Source of the DNA: SHLQ01 sp047638715
GTDB lineage: Bacteria > Actinomycetota > Acidimicrobiia > Acidimicrobiales > SHLQ01
DNA: 64,000 nucleotides
NCBI GenBank assembly: GCA_047638715.1
Contig: JBLIMK010000001.1
Coordinates: 45,939 to 109,938, forward strand
Reading direction: 5' to 3'
Of the stretch, positions 1-8,525 are shown piece after piece. Below the pieces are notes generated by a model that saw only the letters and a list, made by a program, of their open reading frames with translations, was not told where the DNA came from and made no database searches. A program made the position numbers and the translations under genes. The first letter of the stretch is position 1. The number at the start of each line of letters is the position of its first letter.

Positions 1-1201
1 CCGCCTGTGCCCCGCTCCGTGTGAGGGTTCGTGCGTACTTGGGATTCACGAACCGCCGGTCACGATCAAGCAGGTCGAGATCGAGATCATCGAACGGGCC
101 TTCGCCGAAGGCTGGGTTGCGCCGGTGATCGCGTCGGTCAAAACGGGGAAATCGATCGCGGTCGTGGGCTCGGGGCCGGCTGGCCTCGCCGTTGCCCAGC
201 AACTCACACGCGCAGGACACGACGTCACGGTGTTCGAGCGTGCCCCACGAATTGGTGGGCTTCTACGTTACGGCATCCCTGAATTCAAGATGGAAAAGCG
301 ATTCATCGATCGTCGTCTGGAGCAGATGGAGGCGGAGGGAACCGTCTTTCGAACCGGGGTAAACGTAGGTGTTGATGAAACAGCCCAAGACCTCAGTTCT
401 CGGTTCGATGCAATAGTGCTCGCGGCCGGCTCGACACAATGGCGCGATCTGCCAATTCCTGGACGCGACGCAACTGGCATCAAACAGGCCATGGAATTTC
501 TGCCGCCATCGAATGCGGTGCAACTCGGAGACCTCGATGAACATCCGTTCTCAGCCGAGGGCAAGGACGTCATTATCATCGGGGGCGGCGACACCGGCGC
601 TGACTGCCTGGGCACGGTGCTCCGACATGGAGCGAAATCTGTTCATCAGTTCGAAATCATGCCCGAGCCTCCTTCGGAGCGCTCAAATGGCAACCCATGG
701 CCAGCGTGGCCCTTGATCCTGCGGACGCCATCGGCGCATCTCGAAGCGATCGAGCTCGAAGGTAGCGACGTACGCGAATATGCGATCAATACCCTCGAGT
801 TTGTTGCCGATTCGGATGGGAACGTCGAGTCACTTTCTACGGTGCGCGTCGAGTCTCAGGTCATCGACGGGCGCCCTACCTTTGTGCCCGTAGATGGCAG
901 TGAAGAGTCATTTCCGGCTCAGATGGTGCTTTTGGCTATGGGATTCACCGGACCCGAACGATCACCTCTTTTGGAGGGTCTGGGCGTTGATCTGACCGAT
1001 CGCGGAAACGTCGACCGGGACAATAACTACTCAACGAACGTCGATGATGTCTTCGTTTGTGGCGATATGGGACGAGGCCAGTCGCTGATCGTCTGGGCGA
1101 TCGCCGAAGGGCGTGCATGCGCTGCTGCGGTCGACGAAGCATTGATGGGGACTTCGGCGCTGCCGCGCCCTGTCGCTCCCACGGATATGCCCTTGCGCTG
1201 A
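1..1201 (+). CDS. gltD: Glutamate synthase small subunit, C-terminal part (cut by window edge)
   Basis: The open frame is entered at base 2 with no start, so the N-terminus lies outside the window. The first residues contain CPAPCEGSCV and an EPPVTIKQVE stretch typical of the Fe-S/FAD N-domain of the GltD family. A Rossmann FAD motif (VVGSGPAGL) follows near base 165 and a second dinucleotide motif (IIGGGDTGADC) near base 575; the C-terminal end has VFVCGDMGRGQSL. GltD passes electrons from NAD(P)H to the large subunit GltB, which makes glutamate from glutamine and 2-oxoglutarate. gltB is probably upstream, outside the window. Related GltD-like oxidoreductases share this fold, so the symbol rests on these motifs alone. 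Confidence 0.88.
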   Translation, partial: RLCPAPCEGSCVLGIHEPPVTIKQVEIEIIERAFAEGWVAPVIASVKTGKSIAVVGSGPAGLAVAQQLTRAGHDVTVFERAPRIGGLLRYGIPEFKMEKRFIDRRLEQMEAEGTVFRTGVNVGVDETAQDLSSRFDAIVLAAGSTQWRDLPIPGRDATGIKQAMEFLPPSNAVQLGDLDEHPFSAEGKDVIIIGGGDTGADCLGTVLRHGAKSVHQFEIMPEPPSERSNGNPWPAWPLILRTPSAHLEAIELEGSDVREYAINTLEFVADSDGNVESLSTVRVESQVIDGRPTFVPVDGSEESFPAQMVLLAMGFTGPERSPLLEGLGVDLTDRGNVDRDNNYSTNVDDVFVCGDMGRGQSLIVWAIAEGRACAAAVDEALMGTSALPRPVAPTDMPLR

Positions 1202-1298
1202 CGTCCTTCTTCAACGTTGGAAGTCGTCTGTTGCCGCTCAATTGTTCAGCTGTGGTTCCGATAGGTCGAAGTACGAAACGACGTCCGTCGAGGGAACC

Positions 1299-3860
1299 AT
1301 GCTGAACAAATTGTCACTCGGAAGGAAGCTGGCGCTAATCGTGCTGGTGCCGTTCCTGTTGTTTCTCGCCTTCGCTGTGCCGCGAATCCTCGATGATCGA
1401 AGCGACTCATCGGATGCATCGGATACCCAGGCGCGGGCAACCGTGTCCGCTCTGACCTGGCAAGTTTTCGACACCGTTCGCCATGAGGCGGTCGTCAACC
1501 AGGTCGCGGTCGGCGTGCAGGGCGTTGATGGAGAGCTCTCCGCCGCCCGAGAGGCCACCGACGGAGCGATAACGAATTGGCTCAACGGGGTAGGCGGTCT
1601 CGCCATTCTTGATGAGAATACCCTCGCCTCAAGATTGCAAGACTTCGATGGTCACCGGCTTGAGATAAGCGGGCGCGATGCTCAAACGAATTTCGAGGCC
1701 GATGTGGTCGTCTTGCGCGAGATTGAACTGTTCGATGGGCTTTTGAGCAACGGCGCAAAGAGCGATGCCGTCGAGCTTCGCAACGCGGCCGACCTGACCA
1801 CGGTCTCGAGCGCTGCCGCTGAGCTTCATCTTCTGGGTATGTGGGCTATCTACGAGCAAGAGGTTCCAGCGCAATTGCCTTTGGCGCTAGGCGCTGCGCG
1901 AGGCGCAGCAGACGCATACTCACTTCGAAACGCCCAAGAACTTCCCTTCCAGGATGCATCGTACACGGCGCTTTTGCAGGAACTTTCCGCCCTGAGCGCA
2001 GGTGACTCGGTCGAGTTCACGGCGAACGATTGGAACGGTGCCAACGAGGCCCGAGCAGTGCAGCTCGGCGCTGCTCACAACGCACAAGTCGAAGCTGCGA
2101 GCACCGCGGCGCTGGCAGCGGAAAATGATGCATCGGGAGCCTTTCGCAATGGAGCCCTTCTCGTTCTCGGAGCGCTGCTTGTCGGCGCGCTACTCGCCCT
2201 CGCTGTCGCCAAGGCGATCCGAGCCTCGCTTCACAAGCTTCGTGACGAGGCGTCCAACGTTGCCAATAGCGACCTACCGCGGGTCGCTGAAGCGTTGACC
2301 AACGGCGTCCCAATGGCGGACATCAGCACCGATCGTGAAGTGCTCAAGGTAACGAACGATGAGTTCGGCGAAGTGGCGGCGAGCTTGGCCGCTGTTCGAG
2401 AGAGCGCCTCGGGAGTCGGCGAACGAGTCGCAGTTCTCCAGAGTGGGATCGCCGACACATTCGTCAACCTCGCCCGTCGAAACCAGTCCCTGGTCGATCG
2501 ACAGCTCGAAGCAATCGACACGCTCGAAGCCGAGGAACGCGACTCGGACCGGCTTGCGCTCATGTATCGAGTTGATCACCTGGCAACACGTATGCGTCGA
2601 AATGCCGAGAGCCTTCTCGTACTCGCGGATGCAAAGACGCCGGAGCGCCACAGTGGCGCTATTGAACTTCGCGAGGTTCTCCGTGTTGCGATCGGAGAGG
2701 TCGAGGACTATCGACGCATCATTCCTATCGCTTTGGATAATCTTCATGTCGCCGGCCACAAGGCGCAAGACCTGGCCCACCTTCTCGCGGAACTGATGGA
2801 GAATGCCGCTCAGCATTCACCTCCGGGCACGGCGGTCGATGTCTCTGGTGTACTCGACCGAATGAGCGGAAGTTACGTCGTCACGATTCTCGATCACGGA
2901 ACGGGCCTTGACGCAGCACAGCTCGCACAGCTGAACGAACTGCTCGAGCGACCTCCGACATCAACGATGACGATCTCGTATTCGATCGGTCTTCAGGTGG
3001 TCAGCCGACTTGCCCACGCTCTCGGTGTTCACGTCGCGTTGAGTCCTGCAAACAATGCAGGTCTTGTTGCCTCCGTCGTCGTTCCGGCCACAATCGTTTC
3101 TGAATGGTCCCAGGTACTGGGAGTGGCTTCGCCCAAGGCGAGCCCCGTTCCTGTGTCGCCAGTCGTTGCCAACGCTTCTCTGGCCTTCGATTCCTTGGAA
3201 GCAGACGGCCTCGTCGAGATGCCGGTCCCGGACGCGATTCCGAGGATAGACATCCCTGCGCTCGACCTCGCGTCCTTCGGGACCTTCCCCGGAGAATCGA
3301 TTGAAACATCGGCACCCGCCTTCGAAGCTTCTCGTGTCGACAGCCCGTTCGAATCTCCGCCGTTCGATTCTCCCGAGATCGCCCCACTCGCTGAGAACGC
3401 GCCGGTCTTACAGACCCCGATCGATCCGTTTACAGAAGTGTCAGGCGGCCTTGCGTCAGAGCCCGGCCCGCCTTTCGAGCCCGAGTCATTGGTTTTCGAC
3501 CCTCAGGACGTGCCGGTTGTAAGCGCACCGGCTCCTACGCCAGCTCCAGTTGCCGTGGTTCCTGAGCCGATGCCTGTGTATGCGCCAGCTCCGATGCCTG
3601 CGCCTATGCCTGCGTATGCGCCAGCTCCGATGCCTGCACCAGCTCCAGTAGCCGAGATGCTCCCACCCACGCCGAAAGTGACGCCTAGCGGACTCACTCG
3701 ACGGACGAGGACAACAACGACAGTCGCGCCCGTTGACCTAGAAGCGGATCGCACTGCTCCTTCGCAACGAACTCCTGATCAGGTGAAGAACATGTTGTCC
3801 CGATACAAGACAGGACTTGAGCGGGGCCGCGGCTCTGAGGGAACGGATGGTGAGTCATGA
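1299..3860 (+). CDS. cvnA: Conservon sensor histidine kinase-like protein CvnA
   Basis: 853 residues from the ATG at 1299, which has GAGGG just upstream; an in-frame ATG at 1242 lacks this. Visible parts: a membrane helix at about residues 8-27, an extracytoplasmic helical region resembling nitrate/nitrite-sensing NIT domains, a second helix at about 284-306, a HAMP-like linker, a dimerisation segment DHLATRMRRN near 424, and an HATPase domain with ELMENAAQHSPPG near 497 and DHGTGLD near 531. The last 250 residues are low-complexity, with Pro/Ala/Met repeats. It is the first gene of a four-gene conservon and overlaps cvnB by 4 bases. Cvn systems relay membrane signals to a small GTPase; the ligand is unknown. 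No canonical H-box histidine was identified. Confidence 0.88.
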   Translation: MLNKLSLGRKLALIVLVPFLLFLAFAVPRILDDRSDSSDASDTQARATVSALTWQVFDTVRHEAVVNQVAVGVQGVDGELSAAREATDGAITNWLNGVGGLAILDENTLASRLQDFDGHRLEISGRDAQTNFEADVVVLREIELFDGLLSNGAKSDAVELRNAADLTTVSSAAAELHLLGMWAIYEQEVPAQLPLALGAARGAADAYSLRNAQELPFQDASYTALLQELSALSAGDSVEFTANDWNGANEARAVQLGAAHNAQVEAASTAALAAENDASGAFRNGALLVLGALLVGALLALAVAKAIRASLHKLRDEASNVANSDLPRVAEALTNGVPMADISTDREVLKVTNDEFGEVAASLAAVRESASGVGERVAVLQSGIADTFVNLARRNQSLVDRQLEAIDTLEAEERDSDRLALMYRVDHLATRMRRNAESLLVLADAKTPERHSGAIELREVLRVAIGEVEDYRRIIPIALDNLHVAGHKAQDLAHLLAELMENAAQHSPPGTAVDVSGVLDRMSGSYVVTILDHGTGLDAAQLAQLNELLERPPTSTMTISYSIGLQVVSRLAHALGVHVALSPANNAGLVASVVVPATIVSEWSQVLGVASPKASPVPVSPVVANASLAFDSLEADGLVEMPVPDAIPRIDIPALDLASFGTFPGESIETSAPAFEASRVDSPFESPPFDSPEIAPLAENAPVLQTPIDPFTEVSGGLASEPGPPFEPESLVFDPQDVPVVSAPAPTPAPVAVVPEPMPVYAPAPMPAPMPAYAPAPMPAPAPVAEMLPPTPKVTPSGLTRRTRTTTTVAPVDLEADRTAPSQRTPDQVKNMLSRYKTGLERGRGSEGTDGES

Positions 3861-4267
3861 GTCAGATCGAAGATGTCAGCTGGCTGATTTCTAGCTTTGT
3901 CGACCAAACGCCGGGCGTGGTGGAAGCCATCGCAGTCTCATCGGACGGTCTTTTGATGGCGATGTCGAGTGGCCTCGATCGAGCTGGTGGTGATCGCTTC
4001 GCTGCGGTCGCATCTGGACTAATTGGCTTGGCCTACGGCGCAGCGGGTCGATTCGGTGGCGGCAAGGTAAACGAGGTCATCGTCGAGATGGACAACGCCT
4101 TGTTGCTCGTCACCGGTATCAGCGACGGCTCAGCGCTTGGTGTCGTCGCAGACGCCAACTGCGACATTGGTTTTGTTGGTTATGAAATGGCCGTCTTGGT
4201 GGAGAAGGCTGGACGCGTTCTTACCCCAGAACTTCGAGCACAGCTTGTGAGCTCACTTCCACGATGA
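3857..4267 (+). CDS. cvnB: Roadblock/LC7 domain protein CvnB
   Basis: 136 residues, overlapping cvnA by ATGA. The sequence runs as one Roadblock/LC7 domain: WLISSFVDQTPGVVEAIAVS at the start, a glycine-rich middle (GGGKVNEVIVEMDNALLLV), and a final helix. In conservons this protein is thought to regulate nucleotide exchange or hydrolysis on the partner GTPase CvnD, as MglB does for MglA. Its position between the sensor kinase and DUF742 genes matches the standard cvnABCD order exactly, which makes the assignment secure although no catalytic residue is expected. Confidence 0.9.
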   Translation: MSQIEDVSWLISSFVDQTPGVVEAIAVSSDGLLMAMSSGLDRAGGDRFAAVASGLIGLAYGAAGRFGGGKVNEVIVEMDNALLLVTGISDGSALGVVADANCDIGFVGYEMAVLVEKAGRVLTPELRAQLVSSLPR

Positions 4268-4638
4268 CCGCGTACGACATGAGCCAGGAACAGAGCAATG
4301 GGCCGCCGCGTCCTCGCCTCCGCGTGCCGCCTTACGCAGTCACCGGAGGACGGACCAGAGTCGACGTCGACATACCGTTCGAAGCACTGGTTCGAACGAC
4401 GACCCGTGGCCGCGAGAATATGCGGCTGGTCGCGTTCGAGCGACGCGACATTCTGGAGCTCGCGGAGAATCCGATCGCGGTTGCAGAACTGTCCGCCCGT
4501 CTTCGCCTTCCGATCGGGGCCATTCGTGTCCTCGTTGGCGATTTGAGTGTCGAGGGCCACGTACAAACGAAGGCAATGACGGTCAAAGCTGACACCGCCC
4601 TGTTGGAAAGGGTCCGCGATGGTCTCCGTCGACTCTAG
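4264..4638 (+). CDS. cvnC: DUF742 protein CvnC
   Basis: 124 residues, overlapping cvnB by 4 bases and running 20 bases into cvnD. It shows the DUF742 hallmark VPPYAVTGGRTR near residue 20, followed by a winged-helix-like region with LAENPIAVAELSARLRLPIG and a final basic helix. DUF742 proteins are the third member of conservons and are presumed to be DNA-binding or adaptor proteins; their exact role is not established. The long overlap with cvnD suggests translational coupling. Confidence 0.88.
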   Translation: MTAYDMSQEQSNGPPRPRLRVPPYAVTGGRTRVDVDIPFEALVRTTTRGRENMRLVAFERRDILELAENPIAVAELSARLRLPIGAIRVLVGDLSVEGHVQTKAMTVKADTALLERVRDGLRRL

Positions 4639-5218
4639 TTTTCACTCGACAAGAGAGGTGGTCTCGGAGTCCGTACCACTACCGGTCAAGATCGTGGTCG
4701 CTGGCGGTTACGCCGTCGGAAAGACGACCTTCGTCGGCTCGATCTCCGAGATCGATCCGCTGACGACCGAGGCTGCGCTGACGACGGTTAGTGCCGACGT
4801 CGACAACGAAGGCGATGCGAGCTCGAAGACGTCGACGACAGTAGCGATGGACTTCGGTCGCGTCGGTCTGGGCGACGAGCTTGTCTTGTATCTCTTTGGA
4901 ACGCCAGGTCAGGATCGATTCCGATTCATGTGGGACGAGCTCACTCGAGGCGCTATCGGTGCTGTCGTGATTCTCGACACCCGCAGGTTCGAAGATTCCT
5001 TCGGCGCGGTCGAATATTTCGAACGAGCCCAAGTTCCGTTCGTCGTTGCGGTCAATGAATTCCACGGCGAGCTTCATCACAGCGTCGAGGAAGTGCGGCA
5101 GGGTCTGGATCTTGGACCCGATATCCCTGTGGTCGCTACCGACGCACGGGACCGGGAACGCACGAAGGCAACCTTGCTCGAACTCGTGGAACATGCGCTG
5201 GTTAAAGCGAAGTTCTAA
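4619..5218 (+). CDS. cvnD: Conservon GTP-binding protein CvnD
   Basis: 199 residues. The P-loop GGYAVGKT is at residues 29-36. The switch II region reads LFGTPGQDRF, the MglA-like variant of DxxG. The usual NKxD guanine-specificity motif is replaced by NEFHG; CvnD-type GTPases often deviate here, so it may bind nucleotide with altered specificity. This is the output element of the conservon, taking the signal from CvnA through CvnB and CvnC. The first 20 residues before VPLPVKIVVAGG lack family features, so a later start is possible. The gene converges on a small membrane-protein gene with a 4-base overlap. Confidence 0.88.
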   Translation: MVSVDSSFHSTREVVSESVPLPVKIVVAGGYAVGKTTFVGSISEIDPLTTEAALTTVSADVDNEGDASSKTSTTVAMDFGRVGLGDELVLYLFGTPGQDRFRFMWDELTRGAIGAVVILDTRRFEDSFGAVEYFERAQVPFVVAVNEFHGELHHSVEEVRQGLDLGPDIPVVATDARDRERTKATLLELVEHALVKAKF

Positions 5219-5475
5219 ACATTCCCGTCTTCGATGCCATTGAGCACCGGTCGAATCTTTACCAGATACCAAATAGCTGCCGGCAGTCCCAACGGGATCA
5301 GGGCCACGCCGAGCAAGAGTCCCGCGAGCCACCAGATCTGAGTGCGCGATGACATCGCCCACGCCCACTGCGGCACGGAGGCCGCGTGAAGGAACGCCAG
5401 CAGGACGACGCCGATAGGAATCCCGGCGATGGCTATCCAGAACGCCGTGCCGACGAACGCCGAGAATCCGTCCAT
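5215..5475 (-). CDS. Small two-helix membrane protein, function unknown
   Basis: 86 residues from the ATG at 5475. Two hydrophobic helices are visible: about residues 10-30 (VGTAFWIAIAGIPIGVVLLAF) and about 47-70 (IWWLAGLLLGVALIPLGLPAA), with a short polar tail. An upstream in-frame ATG at 5508 would add 11 residues, but TATCGT sits 7 bases before 5475, supporting a leaderless start there. It diverges from the zinc-ribbon gene at 5507 and converges on cvnD. No family recognised; probably an integral cytoplasmic-membrane protein. Confidence 0.6.
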   Translation of the reverse strand: MDGFSAFVGTAFWIAIAGIPIGVVLLAFLHAASVPQWAWAMSSRTQIWWLAGLLLGVALIPLGLPAAIWYLVKIRPVLNGIEDGNV

Positions 5476-5482
5476 TGCCCTG

Positions 5483-5499
5483 ACGATACTGTGTACGCT
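5483..5499. promoter_or_regulatory. Divergent pair of leaderless -10 elements
   Basis: On the minus strand TATCGT (5483-5488) ends 7 bases before the ATG at 5475. On the plus strand TACGCT (5494-5499) ends 7 bases before the ATG at 5507. Both spacings place transcription start at the start codon. Confidence 0.5.
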
Positions 5500-5506
5500 G
5501 CGGCCC

Positions 5507-5716
5507 ATGACGTCCGAGCCCGACCTCGATACTGTCCTCGCCAATTGCCCACGCTGCCACGGCGACCTCTCCGACGCCGAGTTTTACGGGGTCTGCGCGT
5601 CGTGTGCGACGAATCTCCGCGCTGTGTACGACGGTTTGCCGAGAAACGATGTTGCGTCAGCGGAGTACGAGCCCAAGATGAACGTGACCCCAAACGCGGT
5701 CGCATCGAAAGAATGA
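5507..5716 (+). CDS. Small zinc-ribbon protein, function unknown
   Basis: 69 residues. Two Cys pairs, CPRCHGDL and CASCATNL, are spaced about 15 residues apart, the pattern of a small treble-clef or zinc-ribbon fold. Start chosen at the ATG at 5507 because TACGCT ends 7 bases upstream, as at many leaderless starts in this window; a longer in-frame version would overlap the divergent gene. The tail after the second pair is polar and probably disordered. It may bind nucleic acid or protein; nothing in the neighbourhood narrows this. Confidence 0.55.
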   Translation: MTSEPDLDTVLANCPRCHGDLSDAEFYGVCASCATNLRAVYDGLPRNDVASAEYEPKMNVTPNAVASKE

Positions 5717-5733
5717 CCTTCGATGAGGCGGGC

Positions 5734-6489
5734 CTAGAGGTTTAGGCCGCGCTCCTCGAACACCGCTTTGAGGACGCTCGGACGATCCGTCATGATGCCG
5801 TCGACGCCAAGATCCAGTAGCCGGTGCATCTCGTTTGGTTCATCGACCGTCCAGACGTGGACGGCGAGATCGTCGGCGTGCGCTTGTTCGATGAAGCGCT
5901 CGGTAACGAGTCGGATGCCCTTGCACGAAGGGGGAACCTGCGCAGCATTGCCAGCGGGCCTGGGGAAGAACCGCCCATAACCTCGCAGAACCTGCCGGGC
6001 GATCGCGATGGGTGCGAAGGAAGTGCAGATGTTCGCTGGCCCGAGCGAACGAAGCTTTGCGAGCCGACGATGGGAGAACGAACCGAAGCAGACACGATCG
6101 AATGCTTCGACCTCTCCGACGGTGCGCAGTAGCGGTTCGACAACCGCATCGGACTTTGCGTCCAGGTTGAATCGATGTCCGGGAAAAGCTGTGAGGAGAT
6201 CTGACATGGTCGATAAGTGGCCAGATTCGTAGATCGGCACCTCGGCGAGCGCATCCCAGGCCCAACTAGATATTGCCCCGGTCTGGTCACTCACCCTGTC
6301 GATAGTCTCGTCATGAAACGCAACAACCGTGCCGTCCGCTGTCAACTGCGCGTCGGTTTCAAGGTATCGAAAGCCGAGCTCGCTGGCCGCGAGGAATGAT
6401 TCCATCGTGTTTTCTGGAGCCTCTCGCGCACCTCCACGGTGCGCAATGCCGATCGGCCCATCGTTCTGCAGGTATGGGTGCCGAGTCAT
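5734..6489 (-). CDS. Glycerophosphodiester phosphodiesterase
   Basis: 251 residues, full length for the GDPD family. Signature residues visible: IAHRGGAREAPENT near the N-terminus (catalytic His), LETDAQLTADG (metal-binding Glu/Asp), VAFHDETIDR (second catalytic His), a central LDAKSD, and VHVWTVDEPNEMHRLLDLGV with GIMTDRP at the end. GDPDs hydrolyse deacylated phospholipids to glycerol 3-phosphate and an alcohol. There is no signal peptide, so it is probably cytoplasmic. A second GDPD gene lies at 46675-47418. AGGGTA at 6496-6501 (minus TACCCT) is 6 bases before the ATG, supporting this start. Confidence 0.9.
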   Translation of the reverse strand: MTRHPYLQNDGPIGIAHRGGAREAPENTMESFLAASELGFRYLETDAQLTADGTVVAFHDETIDRVSDQTGAISSWAWDALAEVPIYESGHLSTMSDLLTAFPGHRFNLDAKSDAVVEPLLRTVGEVEAFDRVCFGSFSHRRLAKLRSLGPANICTSFAPIAIARQVLRGYGRFFPRPAGNAAQVPPSCKGIRLVTERFIEQAHADDLAVHVWTVDEPNEMHRLLDLGVDGIMTDRPSVLKAVFEERGLNL

Positions 6490-6495
6490 CCATTA

Positions 6496-6501
6496 AGGGT
6501 A
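6496..6501 (-). promoter_or_regulatory. Leaderless -10 element for the GDPD gene
   Basis: Minus-strand TACCCT ends 6 bases before the ATG at 6489. Confidence 0.45.
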
Positions 6502-6648
6502 GCGACCAACAGTTGCACCTCACGCGGCTCGATCGGCACCTCCACACCGATCGCTTGCCGAGAACCGCCATCGCAATTTGAGATAAAGGATGCTGCAGCC
6601 ATCACAAGAAGGGCGCCCACGAAATGACTTCGACCACGCAGAGCGCAC

Positions 6649-6654
6649 TAGCCT
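6649..6654 (+). promoter_or_regulatory. Leaderless -10 element for pyk
   Basis: TAGCCT ends 7 bases before the ATG at 6662 and supports that start over the in-frame ATG at 6590. Confidence 0.45.
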
Positions 6655-6661
6655 CCACCGA

Positions 6662-8083
6662 ATGCGTAGGACAAAGCTCGTAGCAAGTCTCGGACCCGCC
6701 ACCGACGATGAGGAGGTGCTGAGGGGCATTATTCGTGCAGGCGTCGACGTCGTACGAATCAACCTCTCTCACGGTTCGGTCGACGACGGCATGGTTCGCT
6801 ACGACGCTGTGCGTAAGATCGCAGCCGAGGAGGGCCGCTATGTCGGCATCCTCGCCGATCTCCCCGGCCCAAAGGTTCGGGTCGCCAAGTTCGCGGAGGA
6901 GTCGATCTTCGAACTCGGCGACCAGGTTCGGATTCAGGCTGGCAACACCGCCTCGACGGCGAAGGTGATCGAAGTTGACTACGAGGACATCACGACGAGT
7001 TTCATGCTTGGTGACCGCGTCGTGGTTGGTGACGGGCGAATCGTGCTCGAAGTTCTTAGCGCAGAGGCTGACAAACTCGTTGCGAAGGTTGTACACGCAG
7101 GCAAGGTCACCGGCCAGCCCGGCGTACACGTCCCTGCCGACAAGCTTTCGATGTCGACCCCGACCCGGCAAGATCTCAAACTCCTCGACGCGTTCGTCGA
7201 GGTCGGCGTTGACATGGTCGCGATCAGTTTTGTGAAATCGGCGCACGACATGCGTCGGGTCGGCACGGAGCCGCATCCTCGCGGTCCGCTCTTGGTCGCC
7301 AAGATTGAGACGCGCTCTGCGGTGGAAAATCTCGAAGGCATTATCGAGGCCTCCGGTGCGATCATGGTCGCTCGAGGTGATCTCGGCAACGAGTTGCCCA
7401 TCGAGGATCTGCCCATCACACAGAAACAGATCATCGAGCGATGTATTGCCGGTGGAAAGCCGGTCATCACCGCGACCCAGATGCTCGAGTCGATGATTAC
7501 GGCGCCAGCACCCACCCGAGCCGAGGCGTCCGACGTGGCGAACGCCGTGTGGGACGGCACGAGTGCCGTGATGTTGTCGGGCGAGACCGCCGTTGGCGTC
7601 GATCCGGTGAATGTTGTGCGAACGATGGGCCGAATTGCGCGCAAGGCCGACGAAGTCTTCGATCACGAAGCCTGGGCTCGTAACGTCACGGCCCTTCGCA
7701 TGACAGAGAATGGCTCGGGACGCGAGGTCACGGACGCGATGACCGTGGCATGCTGGCGGGCGGTTCGTGAGCTCGACGTCGCTGCGATCCTGTGCATCTC
7801 GGGAACCGGGTTCACGGTTCGCCAGATGGCTCGCTTTCGCCCAGAGGCTATGATTCTGGGCCTTAGCACCGATAAGAGGACACTCAATCAGCTGACGATG
7901 AGCTGGGGCACTACGCCCGTGTTCCTGCCGACTGCGGGAACCCGCGAAGAGATGATGGACGAAGCGGTCAAGATGGCAGCCGCCGAGGGTCTCGTGCGGT
8001 CCGGCGACCATGTCGCCCTTCTCGGCGGCGACGGGATCGGCGCGAAGATCACGAACAACCTACGCATCGTGGTGGTGCCGTAA
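6662..8083 (+). CDS. pyk: Pyruvate kinase
   Basis: 473 residues, normal for the family, from the ATG at 6662 (MRRTKLVASLGPA matches the usual N-terminus). It catalyses phosphoenolpyruvate plus ADP to pyruvate plus ATP, the last step of glycolysis. Visible features: RINLSHG near the start, the inserted B-domain at about residues 70-165, the active-site segment LLVAKIETRSAVENLEG with catalytic Lys214, MVARGDLGNE for metal binding, ATQMLESM and the C-terminal regulatory domain. The stop codon overlaps the ATG of the DUF3151 gene by one base, so the two are co-translated. Confidence 0.95.
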   Translation: MRRTKLVASLGPATDDEEVLRGIIRAGVDVVRINLSHGSVDDGMVRYDAVRKIAAEEGRYVGILADLPGPKVRVAKFAEESIFELGDQVRIQAGNTASTAKVIEVDYEDITTSFMLGDRVVVGDGRIVLEVLSAEADKLVAKVVHAGKVTGQPGVHVPADKLSMSTPTRQDLKLLDAFVEVGVDMVAISFVKSAHDMRRVGTEPHPRGPLLVAKIETRSAVENLEGIIEASGAIMVARGDLGNELPIEDLPITQKQIIERCIAGGKPVITATQMLESMITAPAPTRAEASDVANAVWDGTSAVMLSGETAVGVDPVNVVRTMGRIARKADEVFDHEAWARNVTALRMTENGSGREVTDAMTVACWRAVRELDVAAILCISGTGFTVRQMARFRPEAMILGLSTDKRTLNQLTMSWGTTPVFLPTAGTREEMMDEAVKMAAAEGLVRSGDHVALLGGDGIGAKITNNLRIVVVP

Positions 8084-8520
8084 TGACATCCCATAACGTG
8101 AGCTTTGGCGGCTCTGGGATCCCCCAAACAGTGCTGCCCGCTGAAGATGCTGTGCGAGAAGACGGCTTGCGCGAAGCGTTGGAGTCCAATGGTGACGATC
8201 GACGAACAGCTCTAGCAGCACTCGCCGCGTCAGCTCCACGGTCGATCTCGGCTTGGGCTGCGCTGGGCGACGCTGGGCGCGACACGATGGAGTCCTACGC
8301 GTACTACCGAATTGGCTATCACCGCGGACTCGACGCGCTTCGACAGAACGGGTGGCGCGGCAGCGGATATGTGAGGTGGGAGCACGCATCGAATCGCCCG
8401 TTCCTTCGCTGTCTCGCCGGCTTGCAACGGCTTGCTGCGGAAATTGGCGAAGACGACGAGGCCGAACGGTGCGCGCTGTTTCTTCGACAGCTCGAACCCA
8501 CCTGGCCGCCGGCCGACTAG
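8083..8520 (+). CDS. DUF3151 family protein
   Basis: 145 residues. It carries the DUF3151 pattern AYYRIGYHRGLDALRQNGW followed by WEHASNRPFLRCLAGL and a final ERCALFLRQLEP. The family is restricted mainly to actinobacteria and has no known function. The fold is predicted mostly helical, with no signal peptide or membrane segment. It follows pyk with a one-base overlap and is followed 5 bases later by mobA, so it probably belongs to a pyk-DUF3151-mobA operon. Confidence 0.85.
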   Translation: MTSHNVSFGGSGIPQTVLPAEDAVREDGLREALESNGDDRRTALAALAASAPRSISAWAALGDAGRDTMESYAYYRIGYHRGLDALRQNGWRGSGYVRWEHASNRPFLRCLAGLQRLAAEIGEDDEAERCALFLRQLEPTWPPAD

Positions 8521-8525
8521 TCACG

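Noticed and set aside
1242..1298. Upstream ATG of cvnA as start
   Set aside because: The 19 extra residues lack family features and a ribosome site; GAGGG precedes the ATG at 1299.
3578..3636. Repeated 23-base unit in cvnA as a mobile or regulatory repeat
   Set aside because: It lies in frame and simply encodes the Pro/Ala/Met-rich tail of CvnA, period 36 bases.
6602..8011. Long open frame opposite pyk
   Set aside because: Shadow caused by high GC in the third codon position; pyk motifs are unambiguous.
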